A stretch of 64,000 nt of DNA from Mycolicibacterium hodleri (GTDB lineage Bacteria > Actinomycetota > Actinomycetes > Mycobacteriales > Mycobacteriaceae): the NCBI RefSeq assembly GCF_006439015.1, contig NZ_RCZG01000003.1, positions 125,278 to 189,277 on the forward strand, in the 5' to 3' direction. The notes under the pieces were generated by a model that ran no database searches, was not told where the DNA came from, and saw nothing but the letters and a program-made list of their open reading frames with translations. How positions within the stretch are numbered: the stretch's first letter is position 1; every line of letters starts with the position of its first letter. A program made the translations under genes and the position numbers. Positions 9,330 to 18,082 of this stretch are shown piece after piece.

Positions 9330-10352
9330 CTAGCGCATCGCCCGCCCGGCGGATCCCAACATCTGCGCCGCCTCGACAACCCTGGCAGCCATGGCGTTCT
9401 CAGCCGGCTTGCCCCACGATCTCGGGTCGTAGGCCTTCTTGTTGCCGTAGCCGCCGTCGACCTTGAGCACCTGGTCGTATTGGGAGATCATGTGGCCGGC
9501 GATGGAGCGGGTGAACGCGTATTGGGTGTCGGTGTCGATGTTCATCTTGACGACACCGCTCGCGACCGCGGACGCGATGTCCTCTGCGCTCGATCCCGAT
9601 CCACCGTGGAAGACGAGGTCGAATGGTTTGGTCTTTCCAGTCTCGCCACCGACGACGGTCTGGATCTCCTCGAGGATCTCTGGGCGCAGATGGACCGAAT
9701 CCGGATGGTAGACCCCGTGCACGTTGCCGAAGGTCAACGCGGTCAGGTACCGACCGCGCTCCCCCGTGCCCAGTGCCGCGATGGTGGCCCGCGCATCGTC
9801 GACGGTGGAGTACAGCTGTTCGTTGATCTCGTGGGACACGCCGTCCTCCTCGCCGCCGATCACACCGACCTCGATCTCGAGGATGGTGTTCGCCTCCGCC
9901 GACGACTCCAGCAATTCTGCTGCGATGCGCAAATTTTCGTCGAGAGGGACCGCGGACCCGTCCCACATGTGCGACTGATACAGCGGTTCCAGGCCGCGGG
10001 CGCGGCGTTCTCGCGCGTCGGCGATCAACGGCCGGACCCAGTCGTCGAGGTTCTCGGCGGGGCAGTGATCGGTGTGCAGGGCCACGGTGACCGAGTAGTG
10101 CGAGGCGACCTCGAGCGCGTAGAGCGCGAGCGCCTTCGACCCCGCGAGGCGGTTCTGAACTCTGTTTCCGGACAGATAGAGCGCCGTTCCCAGCGACACC
10201 TGGATAATGCCGTCGCTATCGGCTTCGGCGAAGCCCTGCAAGGCTGCGTTCAGTGTTTGGGAACTGGTCACGTTGATCGCCGGATAGGCGAACCCGCCGT
10301 CCTTGGCGCGATCGAGCATCGCAACGTAGTGATCGGGGGTTGCTATCGGCAT
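9330..10352 (-). CDS. fba: Class II fructose-bisphosphate aldolase
   Basis: Zinc-dependent aldolase (340 residues) splitting fructose 1,6-bisphosphate, or a related ketose bisphosphate, into two trioses. Zinc and catalytic residues are visible: HTDHCP, EVGVIGGEEDG, FGNVHGVY and VFHGGSGS, followed by NIDTDTQYAFT, which binds phosphate. It closely resembles the M. tuberculosis Fba type but sits last in a sugar uptake operon, 24 bases after the lacI gene. It is therefore probably a cluster-specific paralogue rather than the housekeeping enzyme. A tagatose-type specificity cannot be excluded from sequence alone. Confidence 0.93.
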   Translation of the reverse strand: MPIATPDHYVAMLDRAKDGGFAYPAINVTSSQTLNAALQGFAEADSDGIIQVSLGTALYLSGNRVQNRLAGSKALALYALEVASHYSVTVALHTDHCPAENLDDWVRPLIADARERRARGLEPLYQSHMWDGSAVPLDENLRIAAELLESSAEANTILEIEVGVIGGEEDGVSHEINEQLYSTVDDARATIAALGTGERGRYLTALTFGNVHGVYHPDSVHLRPEILEEIQTVVGGETGKTKPFDLVFHGGSGSSAEDIASAVASGVVKMNIDTDTQYAFTRSIAGHMISQYDQVLKVDGGYGNKKAYDPRSWGKPAENAMAARVVEAAQMLGSAGRAMR

Positions 10353-10376
10353 GGTCGAATGTCCTATCGGGGAGCG

Positions 10377-11375
10377 TTACGTGCAGCCGCACGAATTGCG
10401 ATGGTGGAACGTCGTCGGCACGCGAATCCGTTGTGGCGCACCATCCTGTCCACGAATGCGGCGCAGAAGCAACTGGACCGCGGTGGCGCCGATCGTCTCG
10501 ACGTCCTGCGCCGCCGCGGTGAGCCGGGGTTCGAACAGATCAGACCATTCGAAGTCGTCGTAACAGACGAAGGCCACATCGTCCGGAATCGACAACCCAA
10601 GACTACGAACGGCTTTGAGTGTTCCAATGGTCATGGAGTTGTTCATCGACACCAGCGCGGTGGGCCGGCTATCGCTAGACATCAACGTACGCACTTCGCG
10701 TTCCGCCACGTCCGTATTGGAGTCGCCGTCGAGGACCAGAGCGGTGTCGACTGCGATACCGCGTTCTGAGAGCGCCGCGGTATATCCATCGAGACGTTCA
10801 GTGGTGGAGGAGATCCCGCCGAGCCCGCGCACAACGCCGATCCGACGGTGTCCGAGGTCGAGCAGATGCTCGGTCAACGACCGAGCCGCCGAGAAGTTCT
10901 CCGGGCCGACCTGGTCGCTCCCGACGTCGACACCGCGGTCGATCAGAACCAGAGGCGTTCCCGTGTGGGCGATTTTGGGAAGGGTGACCCTCTCCGATCC
11001 GGCCGCAGGCGCAACGATCATCCCGTCGACCCGCCGGTCCAGTAGTGAGTCGGTGACGCGCCTCTCGGATTCCAGTTCGTCGTGGGAGTCTCCGACGATG
11101 AGCACGTAGCCGGCGTCCGACAGCGCCCGTTCCACGGCGTGAACCAGGCTTCCGAAGTAGGGATTCGTCAATACGGAGATCGAGAGTCCGACCGTATGCG
11201 TACGCCCGGCCGCCAGTGATCGTGCGACGACATTGCGGCGGTATCCGGTCTCCTCGATGGCCGCCTCGACGCGCACGCGCGTGGCGGTGTCGACCTTGCG
11301 CGTGCCGTTGAGCACGTGCGAGACCGTGGAGGCGGAAACGCCGGCGATGCGGGCGACGTCGCCCATCGTGGTCAC
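10377..11375 (-). CDS. LacI-family transcriptional regulator of the sugar operon
   Basis: A 332-residue repressor with an N-terminal helix-turn-helix (MGDVARIAGVSASTVSHVLN) and hinge, then a periplasmic-binding-protein-like sensor domain (LSISVLTNPYFG onward). The start is taken as GTG 11375, which overlaps the stop of the kinase gene by four bases (GTGA); ATG 11366, three codons on, is also possible. It is encoded inside the operon it presumably controls, sixth of seven genes. A 14-bp palindrome with the LacI-family central CG lies upstream of the first gene and is its likely operator. Confidence 0.92.
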   Translation of the reverse strand: MTTMGDVARIAGVSASTVSHVLNGTRKVDTATRVRVEAAIEETGYRRNVVARSLAAGRTHTVGLSISVLTNPYFGSLVHAVERALSDAGYVLIVGDSHDELESERRVTDSLLDRRVDGMIVAPAAGSERVTLPKIAHTGTPLVLIDRGVDVGSDQVGPENFSAARSLTEHLLDLGHRRIGVVRGLGGISSTTERLDGYTAALSERGIAVDTALVLDGDSNTDVAEREVRTLMSSDSRPTALVSMNNSMTIGTLKAVRSLGLSIPDDVAFVCYDDFEWSDLFEPRLTAAAQDVETIGATAVQLLLRRIRGQDGAPQRIRVPTTFHHRNSCGCT

Positions 11376-12022
11376 CGGAGACGCACGATGCGGTCCGCGC
11401 GACCTGCGGTCGACTCGATGAGCTGGGCATTGCGCTCGTCGGACCCGAAGGCCCAGAACGCCGCGTCCGCCGGGGACTTTCCGTGAGTCTCGTGACGGCG
11501 TAGCAGCCTCGAGTGGCGAATGTCGGTGTCGGGGGCCAGAAACCAGACCTCGTCGATGCAGGAGCGCGCCGCAGGCCACGCATCGGCCTCCAGCAGTAGG
11601 TAATTGCCTTCGGTGACGACCAACGGCACCGAAGGCCGGACGGGAATGGACGAGCCGATCGACTCCTCGATCTCGCGCCGGAAGCGGGGCGCGTACACAA
11701 CTGGGTCGTCGACGCGCTGTGCCCGGAGGATCGCGAGCAGCCGTGCATACCCGCCGTCGTCGAAGGTGTCGTGCGCACCCTTGCGGTCCAGGATCCCCAT
11801 GTCGATCAATACTTCGTTGGCAAGATGAAACCCGTCCATGGGGACGAGCACGGCGACATCAGGCCCCAGAGCGGCAACGAGTCGCTCTGCAACAGTGGAC
11901 TTCCCGGCTCCCGGCGCCCCAGTGAGACCGAGAATGCGACGTTCGCCGGGAACGGCGAGCACCTGGGCCGCCTCGACCAACTCGTCCAGTGTGGTGTCCT
12001 GCACGTCCTGCTCGAGGGTCAC
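11372..12022 (-). CDS. P-loop sugar/nucleoside kinase, FrcK-like
   Basis: A 216-residue P-loop kinase with a Walker A motif GAPGAGKS at about residue 36, then VPMDGFHLAN and a lid-like arginine-rich C-terminal region. It belongs to the uridine kinase/pantothenate kinase-like family that includes FrcK, encoded in the fructose ABC operon frcBCAK of rhizobia. Here it likewise follows an ABC sugar transporter, which supports a sugar kinase role, but the substrate is inferred. The GTG start overlaps the pfkB stop by four bases and its own stop overlaps lacI by four, so translation is coupled on both sides. Confidence 0.8.
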   Translation of the reverse strand: MTLEQDVQDTTLDELVEAAQVLAVPGERRILGLTGAPGAGKSTVAERLVAALGPDVAVLVPMDGFHLANEVLIDMGILDRKGAHDTFDDGGYARLLAILRAQRVDDPVVYAPRFRREIEESIGSSIPVRPSVPLVVTEGNYLLLEADAWPAARSCIDEVWFLAPDTDIRHSRLLRRHETHGKSPADAAFWAFGSDERNAQLIESTAGRADRIVRLR

Positions 12023-12939
12023 CGTTCGCGCCTCTGAGTCAGTTCAACGGAGAGCTCGCTGAGCCATGCCCGCGGCCCGACCACCGAACATCGCACCGCC
12101 GCCACGCGCGCCGCGCGGTCGATGCGTTCGCTGACCCCGCTGTCGATCTGGGTCGAGAAGTAGGCATACGCACCATGGAAGGCGTCGCCGGCGCCCAGGG
12201 TGTCGACCACCACAACAGGTTGCACCGGCACGGACCCGGACTCGCCGTCCGACCACCACTCGACCGGCTCACCGCCGTGCGTGGAGACGACGTTGCGTAC
12301 TCCGCTACGGACAAGCGCGGCAGCGGTGGATTCCGGATCGTCGGCGCCCGGAATTCGGAAGTCGTTGGAGCACAACATGTCCATTGCGTACGGGATGATG
12401 TCGCCCATGACCGGTTTCCATCGGCCGGCATCGACGACGAGCGTGGTAGCCAGTGCTGCCGTATGCCGAACGGCAGCACTGGCGATCTGGGGGTGGTGCC
12501 CGTCGACGAGCACCACGTCGGCATCAGCCACGAGGTCACCGAGGTCTCCCGGTGGCGACGCGTCGGAGTTCACGGCGTCGAGCGAGACCACCGACCGGTC
12601 ACCCGTCGATTCGACGACCGACACGGCGGAGATGGGTACCTTCCGGGTGGTTCCCGCCGCCGCGTCGACGACGGCGACGCCGTACGCAGCAAGGTCGGCC
12701 CGGATGAGCTCTGCCACCGGATCGTCGCCGAGTGCGGTGACGAGGATCGCCTCGCCGCCCAGCCCTGCAAAGGTGACGGCCGCATTCGCGGCCGGCCCGC
12801 CAGCAGCGACGAACTGGGCGGTCGAGGTGATCTTCTGGTTCACCGCAGGCGCTTTCGCGATGCGGTGAATCACGTCCAGGGTCGCCAACCCGACAAAGAC
12901 CCCAACCGGAGCCCTCTCAGAGACCGGCCCGTTCCTCAT
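12019..12939 (-). CDS. PfkB-family carbohydrate kinase
   Basis: Ribokinase-fold sugar kinase, 306 residues. The N-terminal glycine motif (FVAAGGPAANAAVTFA) and the C-terminal signature DTLGAGDAFHGAYAY with the catalytic Asp are intact. The family phosphorylates fructose, fructose 1- or 6-phosphate, ribose or nucleosides; beside an aldolase and a sugar transporter a ketose kinase is most likely. The start ATG 12939 has AGAGGAG upstream and lies inside the end of the ABC ATPase gene (23-base overlap); a GTG at 12957 is an alternative. The operon therefore encodes two different kinases, possibly acting in sequence. Confidence 0.9.
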   Translation of the reverse strand: MRNGPVSERAPVGVFVGLATLDVIHRIAKAPAVNQKITSTAQFVAAGGPAANAAVTFAGLGGEAILVTALGDDPVAELIRADLAAYGVAVVDAAAGTTRKVPISAVSVVESTGDRSVVSLDAVNSDASPPGDLGDLVADADVVLVDGHHPQIASAAVRHTAALATTLVVDAGRWKPVMGDIIPYAMDMLCSNDFRIPGADDPESTAAALVRSGVRNVVSTHGGEPVEWWSDGESGSVPVQPVVVVDTLGAGDAFHGAYAYFSTQIDSGVSERIDRAARVAAVRCSVVGPRAWLSELSVELTQRRER

Positions 12940-13711
12940 CGCTCGGCTCCTCTGCACCGGTCATGAGCGCGACCACCTCGGACATCGAGCGGTTCTTCGG
13001 ATCGACGACACCGGCACGTTGTCCCAGCCGGTGGATGTGAATCCGGTCGGCCACCTCGAACACGTGCGGCATGTCGTGACTGATGAGCACCACGGGGATG
13101 CCGCGGTCGCGGATCGACCGAATCAAGTCGATGACCTGTCCCGACTCCCGGACTCCGAGAGCAGCAGTCGGCTCGTCCATGATGATCACGCCGCGGCCGA
13201 ACGCGGCAGCCCGCGCCACCGCGACACCCTGACGCTGCCCGCCGGACAACGTCTCGACGGCCTGGTTCACGGACTTGATGCCGATCTTCAGGTCTGCGAG
13301 GTGTTGCGACGCCTCCTGACACATCCTCGGCATGTCAAGCCGACGGAACAGGCTGCCCGCGATACCCTTTCGTCGTACTTCGCGTCCCAGATACAGGTTC
13401 GACGCGATGTCGAGAGCCGGTACCACCGCGAGATCCTGGTACACCGTTTCGATTCCGGCGGCTCTGGCATCTCGGGTGTTCTTGAACGACACGGGCGTTC
13501 CGTTCATCAGTATCTCGCCTGCGTCCGGAATGACCGCGCCCGCCAAAGCCTTTATCAGACTTGACTTTCCCGCCCCATTGTCACCGATGACCGCGAGGAC
13601 CTCGCCTTCGCGGAGCTCGAAGTCGGCACCGTTGATTGCCGTCACGTTGCCGTACTTCTTGACGAGTCCGCGCGCTTCGAGAACGGGTGCGCCACTCCTC
13701 ACGATCGTCAT
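12917..13711 (-). CDS. Sugar ABC transporter ATP-binding protein (FrcA/RbsA-half type)
   Basis: Cytoplasmic ATPase (264 residues) with Walker A GDNGAGKSSL, a Q-loop (YQDLAVVPAL), signature LSGGQRQ, Walker B IIMDEP and a switch His in VLISHD. It is a single-domain protein, as in FrcA, rather than the duplicated RbsA/MglA form. The start is ATG 13711 with AGGAG upstream; the ATG overlaps the permease stop (ATGA). It should power the neighbouring permease and lipoprotein. Confidence 0.93.
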   Translation of the reverse strand: MTIVRSGAPVLEARGLVKKYGNVTAINGADFELREGEVLAVIGDNGAGKSSLIKALAGAVIPDAGEILMNGTPVSFKNTRDARAAGIETVYQDLAVVPALDIASNLYLGREVRRKGIAGSLFRRLDMPRMCQEASQHLADLKIGIKSVNQAVETLSGGQRQGVAVARAAAFGRGVIIMDEPTAALGVRESGQVIDLIRSIRDRGIPVVLISHDMPHVFEVADRIHIHRLGQRAGVVDPKNRSMSEVVALMTGAEEPSDEERAGL

Positions 13712-14715
13712 AGTGATCTCCTGCGGGTGAACTGATCCACTGCCACCGCGACGATCACCAGGATTCCGGTCGCAATGTTCTGGTAGAGATTGTCGACGCC
13801 GGCCTGGGTGAGACCGTTGCGGAGAACGCCGACGATCAACGTGCCAACGAGCGTTCCGCCGACGCCTCCGCGCCCACCGAACAAACTGGTTCCGCCGATG
13901 ACCACCGCGGTGATCGTCTCGAGGTTGGCGTTTTGATATGCATTCGGGTCGGCGTTGGGGATTCGACCCAGAGCAGCCCACGCGGCGATGGCCGCGATCA
14001 CACCGGTGACGATGTAGACCGAGAACAAGACCCGCCCGGACTTGATGCCCGACAGATTCGATGCCAGCGGGTTACCGCCAACGGCGTAAATATGTTTGCC
14101 CCACGAAGTTTGAGAGAGTGCGTACCACATCACGACGTAGACCAAGAGCATCGCGACCACGCCGAACGTGGTCGAGAACGACCCGATGCGAAAGGACTTG
14201 CCCAGGAGCGTGAGCGGTCCTGGCTCCACGCGGTAGGTCTCGGACCCGGCGAGCAGGCGGGTGGCGGCCTGTATCGCGGTGAACGTTCCCAGCGTGACGA
14301 TGAACGGTGGCAATCGCAGGGTGGTCACGAGCCCACCGTTGATCGCCCCGAACGCCACGCACACGAGAAGCGTCGATCCAAGCGCCACGACCGGCCCGTT
14401 GGCGCCGGCACTCTGCGCCATCACGATGGTTCCGAAGACGGCAACTGCGCCGATCGAGAGATCGATGCCGGAGGTGAGGATGATCAGCGTCTGACCGATG
14501 GCGAGAATGCCGACGACCACCGATTGCTGAAGGATCAATGAGACGTTCTGCGGATTGAGGAAGGAATCCGAAACCGCGCTGAAGATGATGATCGCGATGA
14601 CGAGCGCCACCAGGGGGCCGAGCAACGGTTCACGCAGGATGCTGCTGGCGTTGAATCGGCTCGACACCGATGGCTTTGCCGTAGCTGGTGGCGTGGCGGG
14701 AGCGCTAGTGGTCAT
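13708..14715 (-). CDS. Sugar ABC transporter permease (RbsC/FrcC type)
   Basis: Polytopic membrane protein of 335 residues, typical for the BPD_transp_2 family that includes RbsC, FrcC and XylH. Recognisable family segments are LILTSGIDLSIGA, VALGSTLLVCVAFGAINGGLV and the GGTSLFGGRGGVGGTLVG loop that contacts the ATPase. The start ATG 14715 overlaps the stop of the binding-protein gene (ATGA). Together with the flanking genes it forms a complete high-affinity sugar importer. Confidence 0.93.
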   Translation of the reverse strand: MTTSAPATPPATAKPSVSSRFNASSILREPLLGPLVALVIAIIIFSAVSDSFLNPQNVSLILQQSVVVGILAIGQTLIILTSGIDLSIGAVAVFGTIVMAQSAGANGPVVALGSTLLVCVAFGAINGGLVTTLRLPPFIVTLGTFTAIQAATRLLAGSETYRVEPGPLTLLGKSFRIGSFSTTFGVVAMLLVYVVMWYALSQTSWGKHIYAVGGNPLASNLSGIKSGRVLFSVYIVTGVIAAIAAWAALGRIPNADPNAYQNANLETITAVVIGGTSLFGGRGGVGGTLVGTLIVGVLRNGLTQAGVDNLYQNIATGILVIVAVAVDQFTRRRSL

Positions 14716-15722
14716 TTGCTAGCTGTGCCCCAGCAGTTCTGTTCGCCCCAGGCCGTGTCCTTCGACTCGAGTCCGGCAACGGGCTTGTCCGTCACGAGCT
14801 GCGAACCGGTGTCGTTGAATCCGCTGGGCTTGGTTCCATCCTTGGCGAACTTGACCACGGCGTCCACGCCCAGCTCGGCCATCTTCGCCGGGAACTGGAG
14901 CACCGTGGCGCCGATCTTTCCGGCCTTGACATCGGCGATGCCCGTGCAGCTTCCGTCGATCGACCCGATGGTGATCTGGGACGCGCGGTTGGCCGACTGG
15001 ATCGCCTGGTACGCACCGGCGGCGGCTGGCTCGTTGATCGTGTATAGCGCGTTGATGCCTGAAGCGCGCTGGAGAATGTTCTCCATTGCGGTCTGAGCCT
15101 TGGTCTGGTCGCCGTTGGTGTTCTCCTGGCCGACGATCTCCGGCGAGCCGTTCGCGATGCCGAAGCCCTCCAGGAATCCGTCGTGGCGGAATGTGTCGAC
15201 CGTGCCACCCGGGGTCCCGTCCAACATCACGACCTGGGGCGGTGTGTTGCCAAGCGCGGCCTTCACCCACTTGCCCTGGCTGACGCCCGCGGCCTTGTTG
15301 TCGGTGGCGAAGGTGGCATCGACGGCGTCCTCGGGGTCGGTTGCGGTGTCGAGGGCGATGACGACGACGCCGGCATCGCGGGCCTTCTTGATTGCGTCGA
15401 GCACCCCGGTGGAGGAGTTCGGCGTGATCAGAATGCCCTTCACGCCTTGTCCGACCATGTTCTCGATGGCCGCGACCTGGCCCTCGTTGTCACCGTCGAA
15501 CGCACCCGCCAGGGCGATCAGCTGGGCGCCGTCCTTGTCGGCCTGCGCCTTCGCGGCTTCCCGCAGTTTCACGAAGTACGGGTTCGAATCGGTCTTGGTG
15601 ATGAGACCGACCTTGACGCTGTCTGAACTCGATCCGCCGCAAGCCGTCAGACCGAGAACCAGCGAGCCTGCCATCAGTACCGCGCCGACCTTGGACGCGC
15701 TTCCGATGCGCTTTTCGAACAT
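14712..15722 (-). CDS. Sugar ABC transporter substrate-binding lipoprotein
   Basis: A 336-residue periplasmic-binding-protein-like type 1 protein (RbsB/FrcB class). It has a lipoprotein signal peptide ending in the lipobox LTAC, so it should be anchored outside the membrane by a lipidated Cys. The mature part contains LITKTDSNPYFVKLREAA, GILITPNSS and a typical hinge. The start ATG 15722 is preceded by AAGGGAG; the frame runs on upstream but without coding character. As first gene it sits behind the likely LacI operator. Two late Cys residues may form a disulfide. Fructose is a reasonable ligand guess from operon content, not shown by sequence. Confidence 0.93.
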   Translation of the reverse strand: MFEKRIGSASKVGAVLMAGSLVLGLTACGGSSSDSVKVGLITKTDSNPYFVKLREAAKAQADKDGAQLIALAGAFDGDNEGQVAAIENMVGQGVKGILITPNSSTGVLDAIKKARDAGVVVIALDTATDPEDAVDATFATDNKAAGVSQGKWVKAALGNTPPQVVMLDGTPGGTVDTFRHDGFLEGFGIANGSPEIVGQENTNGDQTKAQTAMENILQRASGINALYTINEPAAAGAYQAIQSANRASQITIGSIDGSCTGIADVKAGKIGATVLQFPAKMAELGVDAVVKFAKDGTKPSGFNDTGSQLVTDKPVAGLESKDTAWGEQNCWGTASK

Positions 15723-15786
15723 GTGGACTCCCTTGTCCTCGATGTGACGCCGATCACGTCGCCTAGTGTGCAGGAGTCTAGGCAGA

Positions 15787-15800
15787 CGCAAGCGCTTGCG
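15787..15800. promoter_or_regulatory. LacI-family operator palindrome
   Basis: A perfect 14-bp palindrome, CGCAAGCGCTTGCG, 65 bases upstream of the binding-lipoprotein start. It has the central CG flanked by AAG/CTT expected for LacI/GalR-family operators. A second, overlapping 10-bp palindrome (GCGCATGCGC, 15798-15807) may extend it. The encoded LacI regulator in the same operon is the obvious binder; this is inference from pattern and position. Confidence 0.7.
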
Positions 15801-16138
15801 CATGCGCTTTCGCCAATTCTCTCCGCGCCCGGATCGAGATTCCGACATTCGCGGGCCGTTGCTCCTGGCTTGCGCCGCATACTCGTGGGCGACAATGACG
15901 GGGGTCGGCCGTGGTGATTGCAGCAGCAATCAGTCAAGGTGCTTGCCCTGGGCGGCTGTGAGTCCTCGAAGGGTTTGCGACGCTGCGGGCGTCGGCTGGC
16001 CGGCCGGCCATCAATAGCCCCTGGCAGGTTCGCACTCACGCTGGACCCAGCAGTTATACAGCCCACGGCCCATTCCCACAGAGCGAACGCACACTTCTTG
16101 AAGTACGGACGCTTTCAACGCGAAAGGTGCAAGGAGAC

Positions 16139-16335
16139 AATGCGATTCGACATCGGGAGCTCATTGCCGTCGCTCCGGTCACGGGAGGCCTCGCGCCAAG
16201 CGGCTTTGTGAGCCAAGGGGTGGCCAATGCCGCTCCGCCGGCGGTACGGGTCCTGGTAGTCCTGGTATCGGGATCGGTGGGCCGGCAGCTCCCGGCCCCG
16301 GCCGCGGACCGCTAGCCCCGTGCCCGCCGCGCTAG
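16139..16335 (+). pseudogene. Decayed small secreted Gly/Pro-rich protein gene
   Basis: An AAGGAG ribosome-binding site precedes ATG 16139. The first five codons run in one frame. A signal-peptide-like stretch (LAPSGFVSQGVANA) is in a second frame, and a Gly/Pro-rich tail (GIGIGGPAAPGPGRGPLAP) ending at the TAG at 16333-16335 is in a third. Joined together these make a standard small mycobacterial exported protein, so at least two frameshifts have probably disabled it. The reading is by eye and depends on the frames being joined. Confidence 0.45.
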
Positions 16336-16354
16336 ACGGGTTTCGACGAGGTCA

Positions 16355-16421
16355 GAAAGGGATCTCCGAGGCGGTGCGGCGGGCGATTTGCCGCCGGACC
16401 CCGTTTCGGAGGTCCCCTTTC
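16355..16421. repeat. Long imperfect inverted repeat (hairpin)
   Basis: Outer arms at 16355-16369 (GAAAGGGATCTCCGA) and 16406-16421 (TCGGAGGTCCCCTTTC) are almost complementary. Inside them CGGCGG at 16377-16382 can pair with CCGCCG at 16391-16396. The structure follows the decayed secreted-protein gene by 19 bases and ends about 160 bases before the LppW-like start. It may be an intrinsic-type terminator or a remnant of a small mobile repeat; it has no clear U tract. Confidence 0.55.
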
Positions 16422-16580
16422 ACCACTTCCGGGTACGTTCTCACCGGCTTCCTCCGGTTCTCACCATCCGTAGCGCGTCCCGCTCACCGTCGCCCCCGGA
16501 TCGGCCGATTAGGCTGGGGTAACCGCTGGGTGGACCGTAGACCCGGCTCGCCAAGTTCAGGATCGGCTCGGAGGGGACTC

Positions 16581-17513
16581 ATGCATAGGCGGCGGCTGCC
16601 AACTCGAGCGATGACGATGATGGCACTCACCTGCGTTTCGCTGCTCATAAACGGTTGTGAGGCACAAGTCTGGGGTACGCCGCCCGCCGCGAAGGACGCA
16701 CCGCAGTCCACAGTCGCCGCTCCGCAGGCATCGCTTCCCGTGCTGCCCCAAGCACCACCTGCCCAGCCGACCGTGACACTCGAGGGACTCGACGCCCGCG
16801 TCCGTCAAGCCACCACCAACGCGGCCGAGTCCGGGGCCGACATCGAGACCGTCGTGTTGGACCGCAACACCGGCCAGATCGTCTCCAACGGAGTCAGCAA
16901 GCCCTTCCCGATAGCGTCGGTGGTGAAGCTGTTCATCGCCGACGACCTGCTCCTGCAGGAGTCGAAGGGTGAAACGCAACTTTCGGCTGCCGACCACAAG
17001 TCGCTCAACGTCATGCTGCGCTCCTCTGACGACAGCGCGGCCCAAATGTTTTGGGACCGCAGCGGTCAGAACGCCATCATCACGCGCATCGTGGCTCGCT
17101 ACGGTTTGACGGGCACTACGGCGCCTTACAACGGACACTGGGACGTTACGCAAAGCACCGCAAGCGATCTCGTTCGCTACTACGACACGCTGTTGGACGG
17201 CACCGGTGGGCTGCCACCCGAACAGGCCACCGTCATCATCACCAACCTCGCGCAATCCACACCGACGGGCACCGACGGGTACCCGCAGCGGTTCGGCATT
17301 CCCGAGGGGCTCTATGCCGAGCCGGTGGCGGTCAAGCAGGGCTGGTTCTGCTGCTGGAACGGTGCCAACCAATTGCACGTGTCCACCGGAATCATCGGCC
17401 CCGAACGCCGCTACGTGATGGCGATCAGTTCCCTGCAACCCGTCTCCGCCGCCGCCGCCCGCGAGACCATCACACAGGCCGTCAAGACGATGTTCCCGGG
17501 CGGGAAGATCTAA
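16581..17513 (+). CDS. lppW: LppW-like lipoprotein with beta-lactamase/DD-peptidase-type fold
   Basis: Exported lipoprotein of 310 residues with a lipobox (LLINGC) and a Pro/Ala-rich linker, then a serine-hydrolase domain. An SxxK-like motif (SVVK) follows an FPIA segment, and an SDD motif (SSDDSAAQ) occupies the SDN position. This order matches M. tuberculosis LppW from memory, including the stretch QSTPTGTDGYPQRFGIP, which is nearly identical. Catalysis is not established for LppW, and no clear KTG triad is visible, so it may be a non-hydrolytic penicillin-binding-like protein. The start ATG 16581 has GGAGGGG upstream; an open frame continues to 16320 without support. Confidence 0.85.
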   Translation: MHRRRLPTRAMTMMALTCVSLLINGCEAQVWGTPPAAKDAPQSTVAAPQASLPVLPQAPPAQPTVTLEGLDARVRQATTNAAESGADIETVVLDRNTGQIVSNGVSKPFPIASVVKLFIADDLLLQESKGETQLSAADHKSLNVMLRSSDDSAAQMFWDRSGQNAIITRIVARYGLTGTTAPYNGHWDVTQSTASDLVRYYDTLLDGTGGLPPEQATVIITNLAQSTPTGTDGYPQRFGIPEGLYAEPVAVKQGWFCCWNGANQLHVSTGIIGPERRYVMAISSLQPVSAAAARETITQAVKTMFPGGKI

Positions 17514-17587
17514 CTTTCGCCGGCACGGAACCGCTTGTCACCGTTCGCGGTCACACCGACGGTAGTTCGGTAGTGTCGGGAACCACG

Positions 17588-18067
17588 ATGGTAGGGAATC
17601 ACGGTGCCCGGCGACTCACCCGGAGCGCGTTCGTGCTGATTGTTCTGGTAACGGGCAGCGTCCTCGGATCTGCCAGTGCCATGGCTGCCGAACTCAGTGA
17701 CTATCGTGGGGAACGTCGTCCATTGCTGCTCTTCGCGCCTACGGAGAGCGACCCACGGCTCGTGGAAGCGCTGCGCCGAATCGACACCAGTCGATGTGAC
17801 TTCGTCAATCGTGAGATGGTGATCGGCGTCGTGGTCACAGAGGGCAAGAGCACGCTCGATGGCCAACTCATCAACGCCGATGAGTCACGGCGGTTGGTGA
17901 AACAGTTTGCGATTCGTGAAAACACCTTCAGCGCACTATTGATCGGAAAAGACGGCGGCGAGAAACTGCGCGTCAACGACGTTCCGGACCTTCATGCGAT
18001 CTACGCCGTGATCGATGCTATGCCCATGCGAAAACGTGAGATGCGTGCCAATCCAGACGAGTGTTGA
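17588..18067 (+). CDS. DUF4174-domain secreted protein
   Basis: A 159-residue protein with an N-terminal signal peptide (hydrophobic FVLIVLVTGSVLGSASAMA, likely cleaved before AELSDY). The mature part begins LSDYRGERRPLLLFAP, the hallmark opening of DUF4174, and keeps the thioredoxin-like pattern LLIGKDGGEKL near the end. The function of DUF4174 is unknown. ATG 17588 gives a good signal peptide; a GTG five codons earlier is possible. It lies 74 bases after the LppW-like gene and 15 bases before the next start, suggesting one transcript of exported proteins. Confidence 0.75.
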   Translation: MVGNHGARRLTRSAFVLIVLVTGSVLGSASAMAAELSDYRGERRPLLLFAPTESDPRLVEALRRIDTSRCDFVNREMVIGVVVTEGKSTLDGQLINADESRRLVKQFAIRENTFSALLIGKDGGEKLRVNDVPDLHAIYAVIDAMPMRKREMRANPDEC

Positions 18068-18082
18068 GGTCGGAGAAATGCG

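Noticed and set aside
9192..10769. 525-codon open frame on the plus strand opposite the aldolase and lacI genes
   Set aside because: It is antisense to two well-supported genes with full active-site motifs, and its sequence is low-complexity Asp/Arg/Gly/His-rich, typical of a GC-rich shadow frame.
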